A DNA stretch of 64,000 nt from Desulfovibrio sp. OH1186_COT-070 (GCF_003860215.1 NZ_RQYH01000002.1:1-64000); one strand, 5' to 3'. Shown: positions 7,150 to 17,674, numbered from the stretch's first letter. The notes: a model not told the origin generated them from the sequence alone. Made by a program: numbers and translations.

Positions 7150-10100
7150 CTATCCGTCTTGCGGCTCTGCGCTCTCCAGCGCCACCACACGCACCTCGCC
7201 CCGCGTTTCGTTGACCTTTTTGCGGAAACTCTGGCGCCTGTCCTCGCCGTCCATCTGCCCGGCCAGCCATTCCACCACATGCTGCACAGGACGCTTGTCC
7301 TCCATATTGATGAGGCAGCGGCCAATACCGATCTTGCACGAGGGGCAGCCCACCACCACAGGCCCGTCGATGCCGTCGGCAAAAGCCCGGCCTATCCGCT
7401 CCTGTTTGCGCGCCCGCAAGGGATTGTAGATTTCGGGCGATGTCATGGCTCCCATGCCCGACTCCCCGCAACAGCCGGGGCTGACGGACACCGCGGCTCC
7501 GCTGAAGTCCGCCAGAGCCCCTGCAATCATTTTCTGTCCCTTGATTCTGTGCACATCCGCCCATTCGCAGTGGCAAGCCCCGTGATAGAGCACGGAGGAA
7601 CCCTGTTCCAGCGGCGCGCGCATCTGTTCTTTCTTGAGCAGGGGCAAAACCAGCTGCGCCACGTCACGCTGCACCAGATCAGGGAATTGCTCCTCCAGAT
7701 GCATGCGTTCCAGCCCGTCACGGCACGAGCCGCAGGCTGTGACCAGATGACGGCAGTCAAAGCCCTGCCGGGACAGATTGCGCAGCATGGCGGTCAGGTA
7801 TTGCCTGTTCTGGGCCATATTGTCTTCAAAGGCCGTGTCCATGCCTGCGGCCAGCAGGGGAAAGCCGCAGCACATGTGCCGGGGCGGCACAGCCACGGCA
7901 AAACCCGCCTTGAGCAACAGCATGAGAGAAGACATGCCTATGCGGTCGTAAAAAAGAGCCCCGCCGCATCCGGGAAAATAGAGCACGCAGGGCATGCCGG
8001 GCACAGGCTCCGACGGGGCAAAAACAGAGCCGCGGTGCAGTTTGAGCGATTCGTACAGGTTGGTATAGCCCATCTTGGGGCCGCGCCCGGAAAAAAGCGG
8101 GCTTTTCATGCGCTTTTTCCAGACTTCGGGCACAAAGCCCAGGAACCTGTTCTGCACTTTCTGCCCCAGAGAGGCCAGTTTGGCCGCCCTGGGCGCGCGG
8201 TGGGCAATATCCCGCGACAGCCATTCCAGCGCGCGCCCCTTGAGGGGATGCCCGCCTGCGCCCTCATGCTCCAGCAGGGCACGCAGCGAAAGGGCCACCT
8301 CGCCCGAGGGAATCTTTACCGGGCAGTTTGCCATGCAGCGCCCACAGGCCGTGCAGTGCTCCACAAGGTTGCGCAGTGCCCCGAGCAGGCGCTCGTCAAT
8401 GCGCCCCTTGTTGACCTGGCTGTAGTACACGGCTTCCAGCAGCATGCCCAGAACCATGTTCTTGTTGCGCGGGTGGTACTGCATGGAGCGTTCGGGATAG
8501 CACATGGAGCAGACCTGCTTGCACTTGCCGCAACGCGTGCAGACCTGAATGGCCGTCAGCAGACTGATGAGTTTTTCCTTGTCGGGCAGGCCGCTTTCCC
8601 GAATATCCCGGATCAGGTGGTTGAAAGAAAAGGTGAAAGGCCGCACAGGCAGATCACGCTGCACCAGCTTGGCGGGGTTCATCACGTCGCGCGGGTCCAC
8701 ACGCTCCTTGAAGGCCCGCAGGGCATCCATCTTGTCCTTGCCGAAAAAACCGATCTTGGTGATGCCGATGCCGTGCTCGCCCGAAACCTCGCCGCCCATT
8801 TCCTGACATTCGGCCATGACCCTGGCGGCGACCTCCTCCGCCTCTTCCAGCATGCGCGCGTCGTTGGAATTGACGGGGATGTTCACATGGCAGTTGCCGT
8901 CTCCGGCATGCATGTGGCTGGCCACCACAATACGGCTGGCCTCCATGTAGTCCCTGATTTTTCCGATCTTTTTTGCCAGATGGGGATACTTTTCCTGCAG
9001 TCCGGCAAGAAAGGCCTCTGCCCGCTCGTACATTTCCGTGTCGGAAATCTCGCCCGCTGTCACATCGCCCGAGGCGACTTTGGACGCCTGGGAAAACTCG
9101 CGGTTGAACTCCTTGTCTTCCAGAGGAAATCCGGACAAGCGCCCCACTTCCTGCAGGGCATGGCGGTATGCGGCGGCCGCGCATTCCAGATTGATCTGCT
9201 CCAGAAAAAGCGCAAAGTCCGGGATGCGCTCCATGGGAATGACCACATCCTCGTTGAGCTTGAAGCCCGAAGTACGCTTGGCGATGGCCGAAAGGCGGTG
9301 GCGGTCTTCCCAGAAATGCTCGGCTTCCCTGTCGTCAGCAGCCACAATGATGTCGACGTTTTCCTGCTGTTCCACAATGGCAACAATCTGGCCCACGCAT
9401 GTGTCCAGCAGATAGGGGTCGTCACCGTCCACCTGAAGAATGATCACGGAAATGGGCGAACCTTCATAACGGGAAGACTTGCGCTTGTACTCGATGGCCT
9501 GCACATATTTGGCGTTGAACTCCTCCATGGCAGACACGTGGGCATAGTCGCCCTCCTCACGGATGCGGTTGCGCAGGGCCACCAGTTCGCGCACCACCAC
9601 GGCCGCCGTGTGCATGGAGCGGCCAAAAAATTCCAGCACCATGACCCGCTGGTGTGCGGGCCGGGGATGGATGATGAAGCAGGCTTCGGTAATGATGCCG
9701 TCCACACCTTCCTTCTGCATGCCCGGCAGACCGCCCAGGGCCTTGTTGGTCACGTCCTTGCCCAGACCGGGCAGGCGGATTTCGTCGCCGCGCAAATGCA
9801 CCACGTTCCGCACGCCTCCGCTCACGTCCTTGACAGCAAAGACCGCGGTTTCTTCGGGCAAAATCTTGTGGCGCGGATGGTCCTCGCGCTCCACGGTGAT
9901 GATTTCGCCGGTGGGCGTGACCATGCGCCACCAGAGCAGATTGTCCAGCGTGGTGCCGTACTCGAAGGCGCTGGGGCCGCCCGCGTTTTCCGAAACATTG
10001 CCGCCAATGGACGACGCCTGCTTGGAGGCCGGATCCACGGAAAACAGCGCGCCCGCCTCGGCCACGGCATTGATCACGGCCTGGGTGATGGCCCCGGCCT

Positions 10101-10722
10101 GGCAGGTGACGGTCATGTTCTCAAGGTCCACAGGGCCGATGCGCGTCAGGCGCGTCAGACTGACGATGACCGTGCGCTTGCGGGCGGGCACGGCCCCGCC
10201 GGTCATGCCGGAACCGCCGCCGCGCGGGATAAGCGCAAACTTCATGTCATTGGCCAGACGCACCAGATCCGCCACCTGCTCCGTGGTGTCCGGCTCCACC
10301 ACCAGAAGGGGCAGTTCCATGCGCAGGTCAGTGGCGTCCGTGGCGGTTTCCACCAGCGCCGCGGGATCGGTCAGGATGCACTCGTCGGGCAGGATGTCGT
10401 GCAGGGCATCCACCAGTCGGGTGCGAAAGACTGTTTCGGCCTCGTGGGCCGACCAGAACATGATCATGCCCTCGCCGATGGCCGTGGCATAGTAGTGGGC
10501 CAGGGCCACGGACTCCTTTTCAAAACGCGCGGCCACGCTGTTGCGCACGGTTTCCGCGTCAATAAAGGGGTTGTAGGCCACCAGAAACAATTCTTCCGCA
10601 ATGGCGATGGCCAGATTGCGGACAGATTCCGGCCATTCGGCGAAGTCATCCATATTGATGCGCAGGATACGGTTCACCACCGAGTCGGACGATATGGAAA
10701 TATGCGGACCCTTGTGGGGCAT
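7150..10722 (-). CDS. FAD/Fe-S 2-hydroxyacid dehydrogenase (Dld/YdiJ-like), 1190 aa
   Basis: One polypeptide combining the parts of a GlcD/GlcF-type enzyme. After about 130 residues of unassigned N-terminus comes the FAD-binding domain (PRGGGSGMTGGAVP near 165; NVSENAGGPSAFEYG), then the FAD-oxidase C-terminal domain. Near 726 CTRCGKCKQVC and near 790 CTACGRCMANCP bind two 4Fe-4S clusters. Two CCG domains follow (FPGCGG...CCGFP near 915-950, and GACHCEW...GCCGESG near 1045-1085). It probably oxidises D-lactate or another 2-hydroxyacid such as 2-hydroxyglutarate and passes electrons through the clusters; the substrate cannot be read from sequence. The start has GAGGTAAAAAGCC before ATG. No transporter or regulator adjoins it. 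Confidence 0.88.
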   Translation of the reverse strand: MPHKGPHISISSDSVVNRILRINMDDFAEWPESVRNLAIAIAEELFLVAYNPFIDAETVRNSVAARFEKESVALAHYYATAIGEGMIMFWSAHEAETVFRTRLVDALHDILPDECILTDPAALVETATDATDLRMELPLLVVEPDTTEQVADLVRLANDMKFALIPRGGGSGMTGGAVPARKRTVIVSLTRLTRIGPVDLENMTVTCQAGAITQAVINAVAEAGALFSVDPASKQASSIGGNVSENAGGPSAFEYGTTLDNLLWWRMVTPTGEIITVEREDHPRHKILPEETAVFAVKDVSGGVRNVVHLRGDEIRLPGLGKDVTNKALGGLPGMQKEGVDGIITEACFIIHPRPAHQRVMVLEFFGRSMHTAAVVVRELVALRNRIREEGDYAHVSAMEEFNAKYVQAIEYKRKSSRYEGSPISVIILQVDGDDPYLLDTCVGQIVAIVEQQENVDIIVAADDREAEHFWEDRHRLSAIAKRTSGFKLNEDVVIPMERIPDFALFLEQINLECAAAAYRHALQEVGRLSGFPLEDKEFNREFSQASKVASGDVTAGEISDTEMYERAEAFLAGLQEKYPHLAKKIGKIRDYMEASRIVVASHMHAGDGNCHVNIPVNSNDARMLEEAEEVAARVMAECQEMGGEVSGEHGIGITKIGFFGKDKMDALRAFKERVDPRDVMNPAKLVQRDLPVRPFTFSFNHLIRDIRESGLPDKEKLISLLTAIQVCTRCGKCKQVCSMCYPERSMQYHPRNKNMVLGMLLEAVYYSQVNKGRIDERLLGALRNLVEHCTACGRCMANCPVKIPSGEVALSLRALLEHEGAGGHPLKGRALEWLSRDIAHRAPRAAKLASLGQKVQNRFLGFVPEVWKKRMKSPLFSGRGPKMGYTNLYESLKLHRGSVFAPSEPVPGMPCVLYFPGCGGALFYDRIGMSSLMLLLKAGFAVAVPPRHMCCGFPLLAAGMDTAFEDNMAQNRQYLTAMLRNLSRQGFDCRHLVTACGSCRDGLERMHLEEQFPDLVQRDVAQLVLPLLKKEQMRAPLEQGSSVLYHGACHCEWADVHRIKGQKMIAGALADFSGAAVSVSPGCCGESGMGAMTSPEIYNPLRARKQERIGRAFADGIDGPVVVGCPSCKIGIGRCLINMEDKRPVQHVVEWLAGQMDGEDRRQSFRKKVNETRGEVRVVALESAEPQDG

Positions 10723-10755
10723 GGCTTTTTACCTCATGCAATCCATGATTTGGGG

Positions 10756-10770
10756 ACAAGTTCTCCTTGT
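10756..10770. promoter_or_regulatory. Interrupted palindrome upstream of the dehydrogenase gene
   Basis: ACAAG-TTCTC-CTTGT lies 34 bases before the dehydrogenase start and inside the 169-base divergent gap. Its position between two divergent genes fits an operator, but no regulator family can be assigned. Confidence 0.3.
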
Positions 10771-10891
10771 ACGTTCAATAAAAATGGAAGGCAAGCAGCC
10801 CCCGACCCCACAGGGCGGGCGCCTTTTGACATTTTTCGCCAGCGCGCTATTCTTTCCCCCGTCCCTCCACAGAGCACGGAGCGTTGCCGCA

Positions 10892-11875
10892 ATGATTGTC
10901 CACAAGCTGCAACCCGTCACTGACATCTTTGACTGGCTGCATGTTGCCTGGGAAAACTCCGCCACCCAAAGGCGCGTGGCCCTCGCCATTCTCTGGGTCT
11001 ACCTCTGCGCCATGCTGGGCATCGAGTTGAACCGGCAGGGCCTCCTGCCGCCCCGGCTGGCCATGCTCGTGCCCGACAGCCATTTTTATGCCATCCATCT
11101 GGCCTTCACGCTCATTCTGGGGCTGGAGGTCATGAGCCTCATTTTTATCATTCCCCGCTCCCTGTCCCAGTCCATAGGCAAACAGTTCGAGCTCCTGACC
11201 CTCATCCTGCTGCGCAACGCCTTCAAGGAACTGTCCAACCTGCCGGAACCCGTCAGCGTCATGGAAAGCATGCAGTCTGTGCTGCACATCGGCGTGTCCG
11301 GTCTCGGGGCGCTCAGCGTGTATCTTTGCCTGGGGCTGTACCGGCGCATGGCGCGCAGAAACATCCACTTCATCCACACCCCGGAACTGCGCATGCGCTA
11401 TGTTTTGAGCAAGAAGCTCCTGGCGCTGGCGCTTTTCGGCATTTTTGCCGTCACGGCCATACGGGATCTGACGCTCTTTGTGCGCACCGGCGCTGACCAG
11501 CACTTTTTTGAAACCCTCTATACCGTGCTGATCTTCGCAGACATCGCCATGGTGCTCATCGCCCAGTTGTACATGCCCGCCTTTCATGCGGTCTTTCGCA
11601 ACTCAGGCTTTGTCATCGCCACGCTGCTCATGCGCCTCGCGCTTTCGGCCTCGCCCCTGTGGAGTCCGGCCATCGGCCTGTTTGCCGCACTCTTCATGCT
11701 GGCCCTGACCTGGTGCACCAACCGCTTCATGCCCGCGCCGCTGTTCCGCAAAACGCACAAAAAAAGCCGGAAGAGAAAAATCCTTTCCGACAGACCGCAA
11801 CCCTCCCCTGCCCAAAAAGGCAAAAGGCCCCACTCCGGGTGCAAGAACGCACGGCAGGGGCATTCCCAACGGTAA
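10892..11875 (+). CDS. Multi-spanning membrane protein of unknown function
   Basis: A 327-residue protein with about six to seven hydrophobic segments (for example VALAILWVYLCAMLGIEL near 30, ALFGIFAVTAI near 190, and a last segment near 270) and a very basic, Pro/Lys-rich C-terminal tail of about 45 residues. I do not recognise the family and see no catalytic motif. The start at 10892 is inferred from a weak ACGGAG site and from the charged N-terminus; longer frames upstream would overlap the divergent gene. It converges on prfA. Confidence 0.7.
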   Translation: MIVHKLQPVTDIFDWLHVAWENSATQRRVALAILWVYLCAMLGIELNRQGLLPPRLAMLVPDSHFYAIHLAFTLILGLEVMSLIFIIPRSLSQSIGKQFELLTLILLRNAFKELSNLPEPVSVMESMQSVLHIGVSGLGALSVYLCLGLYRRMARRNIHFIHTPELRMRYVLSKKLLALALFGIFAVTAIRDLTLFVRTGADQHFFETLYTVLIFADIAMVLIAQLYMPAFHAVFRNSGFVIATLLMRLALSASPLWSPAIGLFAALFMLALTWCTNRFMPAPLFRKTHKKSRKRKILSDRPQPSPAQKGKRPHSGCKNARQGHSQR

Positions 11876-11967
11876 TGGCCCGCAATGGAGACGGCGTTAC
11901 GGGAAGATAAACAGACGGTTTTGTCACGGCCGGAGCATGAGGCAACCATGCCCCAAAGGGCGGCAGT

Positions 11968-13035
11968 CTATGCGGACTGGGCCTTGAGCGCCTCGGCCTG
12001 GGCGGCTGTGCCCAGAGCTTCCACCAGCGGCTCCAGTTCGCCTTCCATGATCCGCTCCAGAGAGTAGAGCGTCAGGTTGATGCGGTGGTCGGTGCAGCGC
12101 CCCTGCGGAAAATTGTAGGTGCGTATGCGCTCGGAGCGGTCTCCGGAGCCCACCTGGGCCTTGCGGTCGGCGGAAAGCTCGGAATTTTGCCGCTCCCGTT
12201 CCACGGCCAGAATGCGCGACGCCAGCACCTTCATGGCGCGGGCCTTGTTCTTGTGCTGAGAACGCTCGTCCTGACAGGTGACCACGGTATTGGTGGGCAG
12301 ATGGGTGATGCGCACGGCCGATTCCGTCTTGTTGACATGCTGGCCGCCCGCGCCTGACGCGCGAAAAATGTCGATGCGCAGATCTTCGGGGCGGATTTCC
12401 ACATCCACTTCCTCGGCTTCGGGCATCACGGCCACCGTAGCCGCCGAAGTGTGGATGCGCCCCTGGGCTTCCGTGGCCGGAACACGCTGCACACGGTGCG
12501 TGCCCGCTTCAAACTTGAGGTGGCTGTAAACCTTTTCTCCGCTGACCAGGCAGATGACTTCCTTGAAGCCGCCCGACTCGGAGGGGGATTCGCTCATGAG
12601 CTCTGTTTTCCAGCCCTTGAGCTCCGCATAGCGCAGATACATGCGCAGAAGATCCGCGGCAAACAGGGCGGCTTCCTCCCCGCCCGTGCCTGCGCGGATT
12701 TCCAGAATGGTGTTCTTTTCGTCCAGGGGGTCGCTGGGCAGCAGCATGACCTTGAGCTCGTGCTCCATACGGGGCAGCGCGCTTTCGGCCCGCTCCACTT
12801 CCTCCCGCGCCATTTCGCGGATATCCGGATCGGCATCGCTCAAAAGCTGGCGGTTTTCGGCCAGTTCCTGTGTCAGCGCGCGGTGACGGCGGTACAGTTC
12901 CACAACCTGACGCAGGTCGGCATGGGCCTTGGTCAGCTTGCGGTAGTGTTCCTGATCGTCAAAAACATCGGGCTGGGCCAGAGCATGCTCCAGTTCCAGA
13001 TATTTTTTTTCCAGACCTTCCAGTTTGGCGAACAC
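11968..13035 (-). CDS. prfA: Peptide chain release factor 1
   Basis: RF1, which reads UAA and UAG and triggers peptide release. The 355-residue product has the catalytic GGQ loop ([16 protein letters not shown]) and the RF1 tripeptide anticodon region as PAT in [12 protein letters not shown]. The N-terminal half is the usual helical domain. It begins with GTG at 13035, preceded by GTGGAG. It follows the DUF1385 gene by 15 bases and rpmE before that, a conserved order in many bacteria. The usual prmC partner is absent downstream. Confidence 0.97.
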   Translation of the reverse strand: MFAKLEGLEKKYLELEHALAQPDVFDDQEHYRKLTKAHADLRQVVELYRRHRALTQELAENRQLLSDADPDIREMAREEVERAESALPRMEHELKVMLLPSDPLDEKNTILEIRAGTGGEEAALFAADLLRMYLRYAELKGWKTELMSESPSESGGFKEVICLVSGEKVYSHLKFEAGTHRVQRVPATEAQGRIHTSAATVAVMPEAEEVDVEIRPEDLRIDIFRASGAGGQHVNKTESAVRITHLPTNTVVTCQDERSQHKNKARAMKVLASRILAVERERQNSELSADRKAQVGSGDRSERIRTYNFPQGRCTDHRINLTLYSLERIMEGELEPLVEALGTAAQAEALKAQSA

Positions 13036-13050
13036 GGCGGCTCCACTTGC

Positions 13051-14118
13051 TTATTGCGCGCTGGTTTCCGAGGTATAGGGCACGGCATGCACGTTTTTGC
13101 CGGGATCCGGCCCCAGGGCTTCGCGCAGGGCCACCACAGCCACTTCCAACTGCTGCTCGTCCGGCTCGTATGTGGTCAGACGTTGCAGGGCCAGGCCGGG
13201 CGCGCGCAGGACAGAGGCCCACCACAAGCCCTCGGGCAGGCGCGCGGCATAGCGGATAAGCTCATAGGCCAGCGCGCTGATGGGCACCATGAGCGCCAGC
13301 TTGAAAACAACCGTCAGGCTGTGCTTGGCCACCGCCCCCTGCGGCGAATACAAAACCAGCAGAAGGGGCACCAGCACAGCGTGCAGAATGATGGAAATGC
13401 AGATCACAAAAAGCAGAAACGTCGTTCCACAGCGCGGGTGCAGTCGGCTTTTGGCCGCTGCGGCCGCCGCGTCCACAGCGCCTCCGCTCTCCCAGGCGTG
13501 GATGGTTTTGTGCTCGGCGCCGTGGTACTGAAAAACCCGGCGTATATCGGGGAACAGGGAAATGGCCTTGATATAGCTCACAAAAATGCAGCACTTGAAA
13601 AAACCGTCCCAGATGTGGAAGGACAGGCCCTCCACATCCCCCCCCAAATCCAGCCAGAGCATGAAGACCGAAAGCAGGTGCGGCGCAACCACAAACAAAC
13701 CGATGGCCATGAGCAGCGCCAGCAGCATGGTGAGCGCAAGCTGCCAGCCGCTGATCTCCTCCTGCTCGCTCCGGGCCGCAACCTCCACCGAACGGTTCAG
13801 GGCCTTGACCCCGTTGACCAGGGTTTCCAGCAGCACGGGAAAGCCGCGCAGAAAGGGCTTTTTGAGCCAGGCCGCGCGCGTCAGGGAAAACCAGGCATGC
13901 CGCCGGGCAAGAATGCTGCCGTCGGCCTGGCGCACGGCAAGGCCGTACACATCGCCGTTGCGCATCATGACACCTTCCATGACGGCCTGACCGCCCACCG
14001 GAGGGCACTGCCCCGCAAGAAACGCGCACGCAAGACGCAACAACAGACCCCTGCGGGGGGGCCTGCCGCCGCGTCCGCCCCCGCCTCCGGGCAGGGGGTG
14101 CGCTGCCGTGGGAATCAC
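13051..14118 (-). CDS. DUF1385 membrane protein (YqhQ family)
   Basis: The family signature PPVGGQAVMEGVMMR is near residue 42, followed by four or so membrane segments, the conserved HGAEHKTIHAWE and SRLHPRCGTTFLLFV. The molecular function of DUF1385 proteins is not established. GTG at 14118, four bases after the rpmE stop, is the most upstream start that does not overlap rpmE; the first 30 residues are Gly/Arg-rich and weakly supported, so the true start may be later (around 14045). It is cotranscribed with rpmE and prfA. Confidence 0.85.
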   Translation of the reverse strand: MIPTAAHPLPGGGGGRGGRPPRRGLLLRLACAFLAGQCPPVGGQAVMEGVMMRNGDVYGLAVRQADGSILARRHAWFSLTRAAWLKKPFLRGFPVLLETLVNGVKALNRSVEVAARSEQEEISGWQLALTMLLALLMAIGLFVVAPHLLSVFMLWLDLGGDVEGLSFHIWDGFFKCCIFVSYIKAISLFPDIRRVFQYHGAEHKTIHAWESGGAVDAAAAAAKSRLHPRCGTTFLLFVICISIILHAVLVPLLLVLYSPQGAVAKHSLTVVFKLALMVPISALAYELIRYAARLPEGLWWASVLRAPGLALQRLTTYEPDEQQLEVAVVALREALGPDPGKNVHAVPYTSETSAQ

Positions 14119-14122
14119 GCGG

Positions 14123-14335
14123 CTATTTCTGCTCAAACTTGGAGTACTTCTTGCGAAAGCGGTCAATGCGGCCGGCGGTGTCCAGAAAGCGCTGCTTGCC
14201 GGTAAAGAAGGGGTGGCAGGCGGAGCAGACTTCCACGTGCACCTTCTCGCCCTTGGTGGAAAGAACACTCGCCTCGTTGCCGCAGGCGCAGGTGACCGTG
14301 GCGTTGAACACTTTGGGGTGAATTTCTTTTTTCAT
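14123..14335 (-). CDS. rpmE: 50S ribosomal protein L31
   Basis: A 70-residue L31 of the zinc-binding type. It begins MKKEIHP and has Cys pairs at CACG and CSACHPF, then the typical [18 protein letters not shown] end. GAGGTATGCGTC precedes the ATG. Because it keeps all zinc-ligand Cys, it is the zinc-dependent paralogue type rather than the zinc-free one. Confidence 0.97.
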   Translation of the reverse strand: MKKEIHPKVFNATVTCACGNEASVLSTKGEKVHVEVCSACHPFFTGKQRFLDTAGRIDRFRKKYSKFEQK

Positions 14336-14478
14336 GACGCATACCTCGGATGGCGCTGCAATCGCGCGCGTATTGACCATGCGGAACTCTGCCGCACAAG
14401 AGAAAGGCAAATACTCCCTTTTCGCGACTTTGGCAAGGGGCATTGCCATGCGCTCCCCTTGGGAGTATCTTTGCCTCC

Positions 14479-15285
14479 ATGCCCAAAGCTCCCCGCCAAC
14501 GCGCCGACCAGCTTGTTTTTGAGCAGGGGCTTGCTCCAAGCCGCGAGCAGGCCCGCCGCCTGATCATGGCAGGCAAGGTTTTTCTGCCTCCGGCCCTGCC
14601 CGGCGCACCGCAAATCCGGGTGCCCAAACCCGGCCACCCCTACCCCAGCGATACGGTTTTTGCCCTGGCCGCGCCGGAACCCTATGTCAGCAGGGGCGCG
14701 TACAAGCTGCTGACCATCATGGAGCATTTTTCGCTGGACGTGCGGGATCTTGTCTGCCTGGACGCCGGAGCCTCCACCGGAGGCTTTACCGACTGCCTGC
14801 TCCAGCACGGCGCACGCCTCGTCTACGCTGTGGATGTGGGCAAAAACCAACTCCACGAGCGCCTTTTGGCCGATCCCCGTGTGGTCAGCCTCGAAGGCGT
14901 CAATCTGCGCCATGCCCCGCCGGATCTCATCCCCCGGCAGGTGGATCTGATCACGGCTGATGTGTCCTTCATCTCGCTGACGCTGGTTCTGCCGCCCTGC
15001 ATGCGCTGGCTCAAGGCAGACGGCATGGCTGCCGTGCTCATCAAACCCCAGTTCGAACTCGGCCCCTCGGAAGCCGTCAAGGGCGTTGTGCGCGACAGCG
15101 CGGCCCGTCAGCGTGCTGTGGACACTATCCTGCGCTTCTGCGCGGAAAACCTCGGGCTGGACTGCAAGGGAGTCCTGCCTGCGGCACTCAGGGGGCCCAA
15201 GGGCAATCAGGAATACATGGCCCTCTTTGTGCGCCGGAAGCAGGAATCCGCGCCCGGCCCGGACGCGGATTCCTCAAACGGATGA
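14479..15285 (+). CDS. TlyA-family rRNA 2'-O-methyltransferase
   Basis: A 268-residue protein with an N-terminal S4 RNA-binding domain ([25 protein letters not shown]) and a Rossmann methyltransferase domain. [17 protein letters not shown] is the SAM-binding motif I. ADVSFISL and the VLIKPQFE strand carry the K-D-K-E type residues of 2'-O-methyltransferases. TlyA enzymes methylate ribose of C residues in 16S and/or 23S rRNA. The start at 14479 is set by the S4 domain; the GGGAG site lies rather far upstream. It is divergent from rpmE. Confidence 0.92.
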   Translation: MPKAPRQRADQLVFEQGLAPSREQARRLIMAGKVFLPPALPGAPQIRVPKPGHPYPSDTVFALAAPEPYVSRGAYKLLTIMEHFSLDVRDLVCLDAGASTGGFTDCLLQHGARLVYAVDVGKNQLHERLLADPRVVSLEGVNLRHAPPDLIPRQVDLITADVSFISLTLVLPPCMRWLKADGMAAVLIKPQFELGPSEAVKGVVRDSAARQRAVDTILRFCAENLGLDCKGVLPAALRGPKGNQEYMALFVRRKQESAPGPDADSSNG

Positions 15286-15337
15286 ACGAAAGTCGCCTGT
15301 TTCGCGATGCGGCCAGGCCGCAACCCCTTCCTTTGGC

Positions 15338-17635
15338 TCAGCGTTTGCTGTTGTAGAAATTGATCAGACAGCCGTCCAGAATAATGCGGCGTTCGTCATC
15401 GGTGAGATCCCGCAAGCGCAGTTCGATCCGGCGGGCAGGCCCGCTTTCGGAGGTCACATATCCCGCCATGACAGGCGCGGCCGTTGCCACAAGCTGCCGC
15501 ACATGCGGAACCACAAGCCAGTCGCCCACATGCAGACTTGCGGCCAGATCCCCGTCCACAAGAAAAGGCAGCATGCCCCAGTTGATCAGATTGGAGCGGT
15601 ATCTCTTGGTGGCATATTCCACAGCCAGATTGGCCCATCCGCCCAGAACTTTCTGGCAGGAGGCGGCCTGTTCGCGCGCCGAGCCGTCGCCGGGCTTCAT
15701 GGCAAAAATGGTCGACCCGATGCCCACATTGCCCAGATCAGGCGCATCCCGCAGAATCGCGGCGTCACACAGCGCAAACAGCGCGCGCACACGCGCCAGC
15801 AGATCCGGCGCTGCGGGATCGGCCAACCGCGCCTTTTCCAGTTCCTGTGTTTCCCTGGCGCGGCCCACATAGTCCGGATCCTTGCGGGACAGCGTGAACT
15901 CCGCGAGCTTGAGGGGGTTGGAGCGTAAGGAAGACGTTTCGCCCGAAGGGATCAGTTCGTCGGTGGTGGTCACGGCATCGGTGATCACGCTGGCCACCCG
16001 CAGGAGCAGGTGTTCCGGCAGGGGGCTCATGGCGGGCCAGTCCGCAATGTTGGGGCCAAACACAAGCTTTGCTTCGGGTTCGGGCCGCCCGAAGCCGTTG
16101 TATACGCGGCGCTGGTAGATCAGAGGCTCGAAGCGGTATTCCAGGTCAACCCCGGCAAGCTCCGGCGATGTCCAGTCCAGATCCGTGGCCGGCGTCAGAC
16201 GACCGCCGTTGGCCGCTGTGGCGGCAACGGAGCGCGCGTCCATGAGGGCCACGGCCGCCAACTGCCCGCCGGACGGCTTGGAGCCTTCACGGTTGGGGAA
16301 ATTGCGCGTGGCGTGACGTACGGACAGAGCGCCGTGCGCCGGGGTATCGCCCGCGCCGAAGCACGGCCCGCAAAACGCGTTTTTGAGCACAGCGCCCGCA
16401 GCCATGAGTTTGGCTGTGGCGCCGTTCCTGATGAGGGCCAGCCCCTGCGGTTCGCTGGCAGGATAGACCGACAGGCTGAATACCTGATTGCCCGTGCTCT
16501 TGCCGTCCAGAATAGCCGCCGCCAGAGCGATGTTTTCAAAACTGCCGCCCGCGCAGCCCGCAATGATGCCCTGGTCAACCCACAGCCCGCCATCGCGGAT
16601 TTTCCCGCGCAGATCCAGGCCCGCGGCGGCAAGGCCGAACTGGCGTCTGGCCTCCTCCTCCACCTCGCCCAGCAGTTCCCGCCCGTGCCTGGCCACTTCC
16701 GCCACAGGGTAAACATTGCTGGGATGAAAGGGCAGGGCGATCATGGGCACGATCTTGCCCAGATCAACGCGGATCAAGCCGTCATAACAGGCCGGGCCTT
16801 CGGGTTGCAGCAGGGCGTAGTCCTCTTCCCGGCCGTGCCGGGCGAAATACTGCCGAACCTTTTCGTCCGTGCGCCAGATGGAGGAAAGACAGGTGGTTTC
16901 CGTGGTCATCACGTCGATGCCGCAGCGGTATTCCACAGAAAGCCCCGTCACGCCCGGCCCCACGAACTCCATGACCCTGTTCTTGACAAAGCCGTTCCCG
17001 AACACCGCGCCGATAATGGCAAGGGCCACGTCCTGCGGGCCAACGCCGGGACGCGGCGCGCCCTCCAGCCAGACGGCCACGGTCTGCGGCCGGGGCACAT
17101 CGTAGGTCTTGCCCAAAAGCTGCTTGACCAGTTCCGGGCCGCCTTCGCCAACAGCCATGACGCCCAGGGCTCCGTACCGGGTATGGCTGTCGGAGCCAAG
17201 GATCATTCCGCCGCACTTTGCCATCATTTCCCGCACATACTGGTGGATGACCGCCAGATGGGGCGGCACATAGATGCCCCCGTACCTGCGGGCCGCAGAC
17301 AGCCCGAACATGTGGTCGTCCTCGTTGATGGTGCCGCCCACGGCGCACAGGCTGTTGTGGCAGTTGGTCAGAACATAGGGCACGGGAAATTTGTCAAGCC
17401 CGCTGGCGCGCGCGGTCTGGATGATGCCCACATAGGTAATGTCGTGCGAAGCCAGAGCGTCAAAACGCAGGCGCAGCACATTGTCGTCGGCAGCGGTATT
17501 GTGCGCGGCCAGAATGCGCGCGGACAGGGTGTTCCTGCGCGCGCCGTCAATATCCACACCGCCCGCGCGGGCCTGCTCCGCACTGCGGATGCTGTCGCCG
17601 TCAATGACTACGGCATCGTGGATGAGTTCGATCAT
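15338..17635 (-). CDS. Aconitase-family hydratase
   Basis: A 765-residue aconitase superfamily member, likely the citrate-isocitrate isomerase of this operon. It keeps substrate-loop GSDSHTRYG, the Cys ligands of the 4Fe-4S cluster (TNCHNSLCAVGG region, and GCAGGSFENI, FCGPCFGAGDTP) and NFPNREGSKPSGGQ-type active-site loop. The swivel domain follows at the C-terminus. The branch is the one containing E. coli YbhJ rather than AcnA or AcnB, so its substrate is less certain. Position as the last gene after Re-citrate synthase, isocitrate dehydrogenase and an exporter supports the citrate role. No strong ribosome site precedes ATG 17635. Confidence 0.82.
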   Translation of the reverse strand: MIELIHDAVVIDGDSIRSAEQARAGGVDIDGARRNTLSARILAAHNTAADDNVLRLRFDALASHDITYVGIIQTARASGLDKFPVPYVLTNCHNSLCAVGGTINEDDHMFGLSAARRYGGIYVPPHLAVIHQYVREMMAKCGGMILGSDSHTRYGALGVMAVGEGGPELVKQLLGKTYDVPRPQTVAVWLEGAPRPGVGPQDVALAIIGAVFGNGFVKNRVMEFVGPGVTGLSVEYRCGIDVMTTETTCLSSIWRTDEKVRQYFARHGREEDYALLQPEGPACYDGLIRVDLGKIVPMIALPFHPSNVYPVAEVARHGRELLGEVEEEARRQFGLAAAGLDLRGKIRDGGLWVDQGIIAGCAGGSFENIALAAAILDGKSTGNQVFSLSVYPASEPQGLALIRNGATAKLMAAGAVLKNAFCGPCFGAGDTPAHGALSVRHATRNFPNREGSKPSGGQLAAVALMDARSVAATAANGGRLTPATDLDWTSPELAGVDLEYRFEPLIYQRRVYNGFGRPEPEAKLVFGPNIADWPAMSPLPEHLLLRVASVITDAVTTTDELIPSGETSSLRSNPLKLAEFTLSRKDPDYVGRARETQELEKARLADPAAPDLLARVRALFALCDAAILRDAPDLGNVGIGSTIFAMKPGDGSAREQAASCQKVLGGWANLAVEYATKRYRSNLINWGMLPFLVDGDLAASLHVGDWLVVPHVRQLVATAAPVMAGYVTSESGPARRIELRLRDLTDDERRIILDGCLINFYNSKR

Positions 17636-17674
17636 GGCAATATCCGGATTTGCCGCTCGCCAGAGCGAGGCGGG

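Noticed and set aside
7159-10923. A 1254-codon open frame on the plus strand
   Set aside because: It is antisense to the FAD/Fe-S dehydrogenase, which has clear domains. Long empty antisense frames are common in GC-rich genes, and this one is His/Gln-rich with no family.
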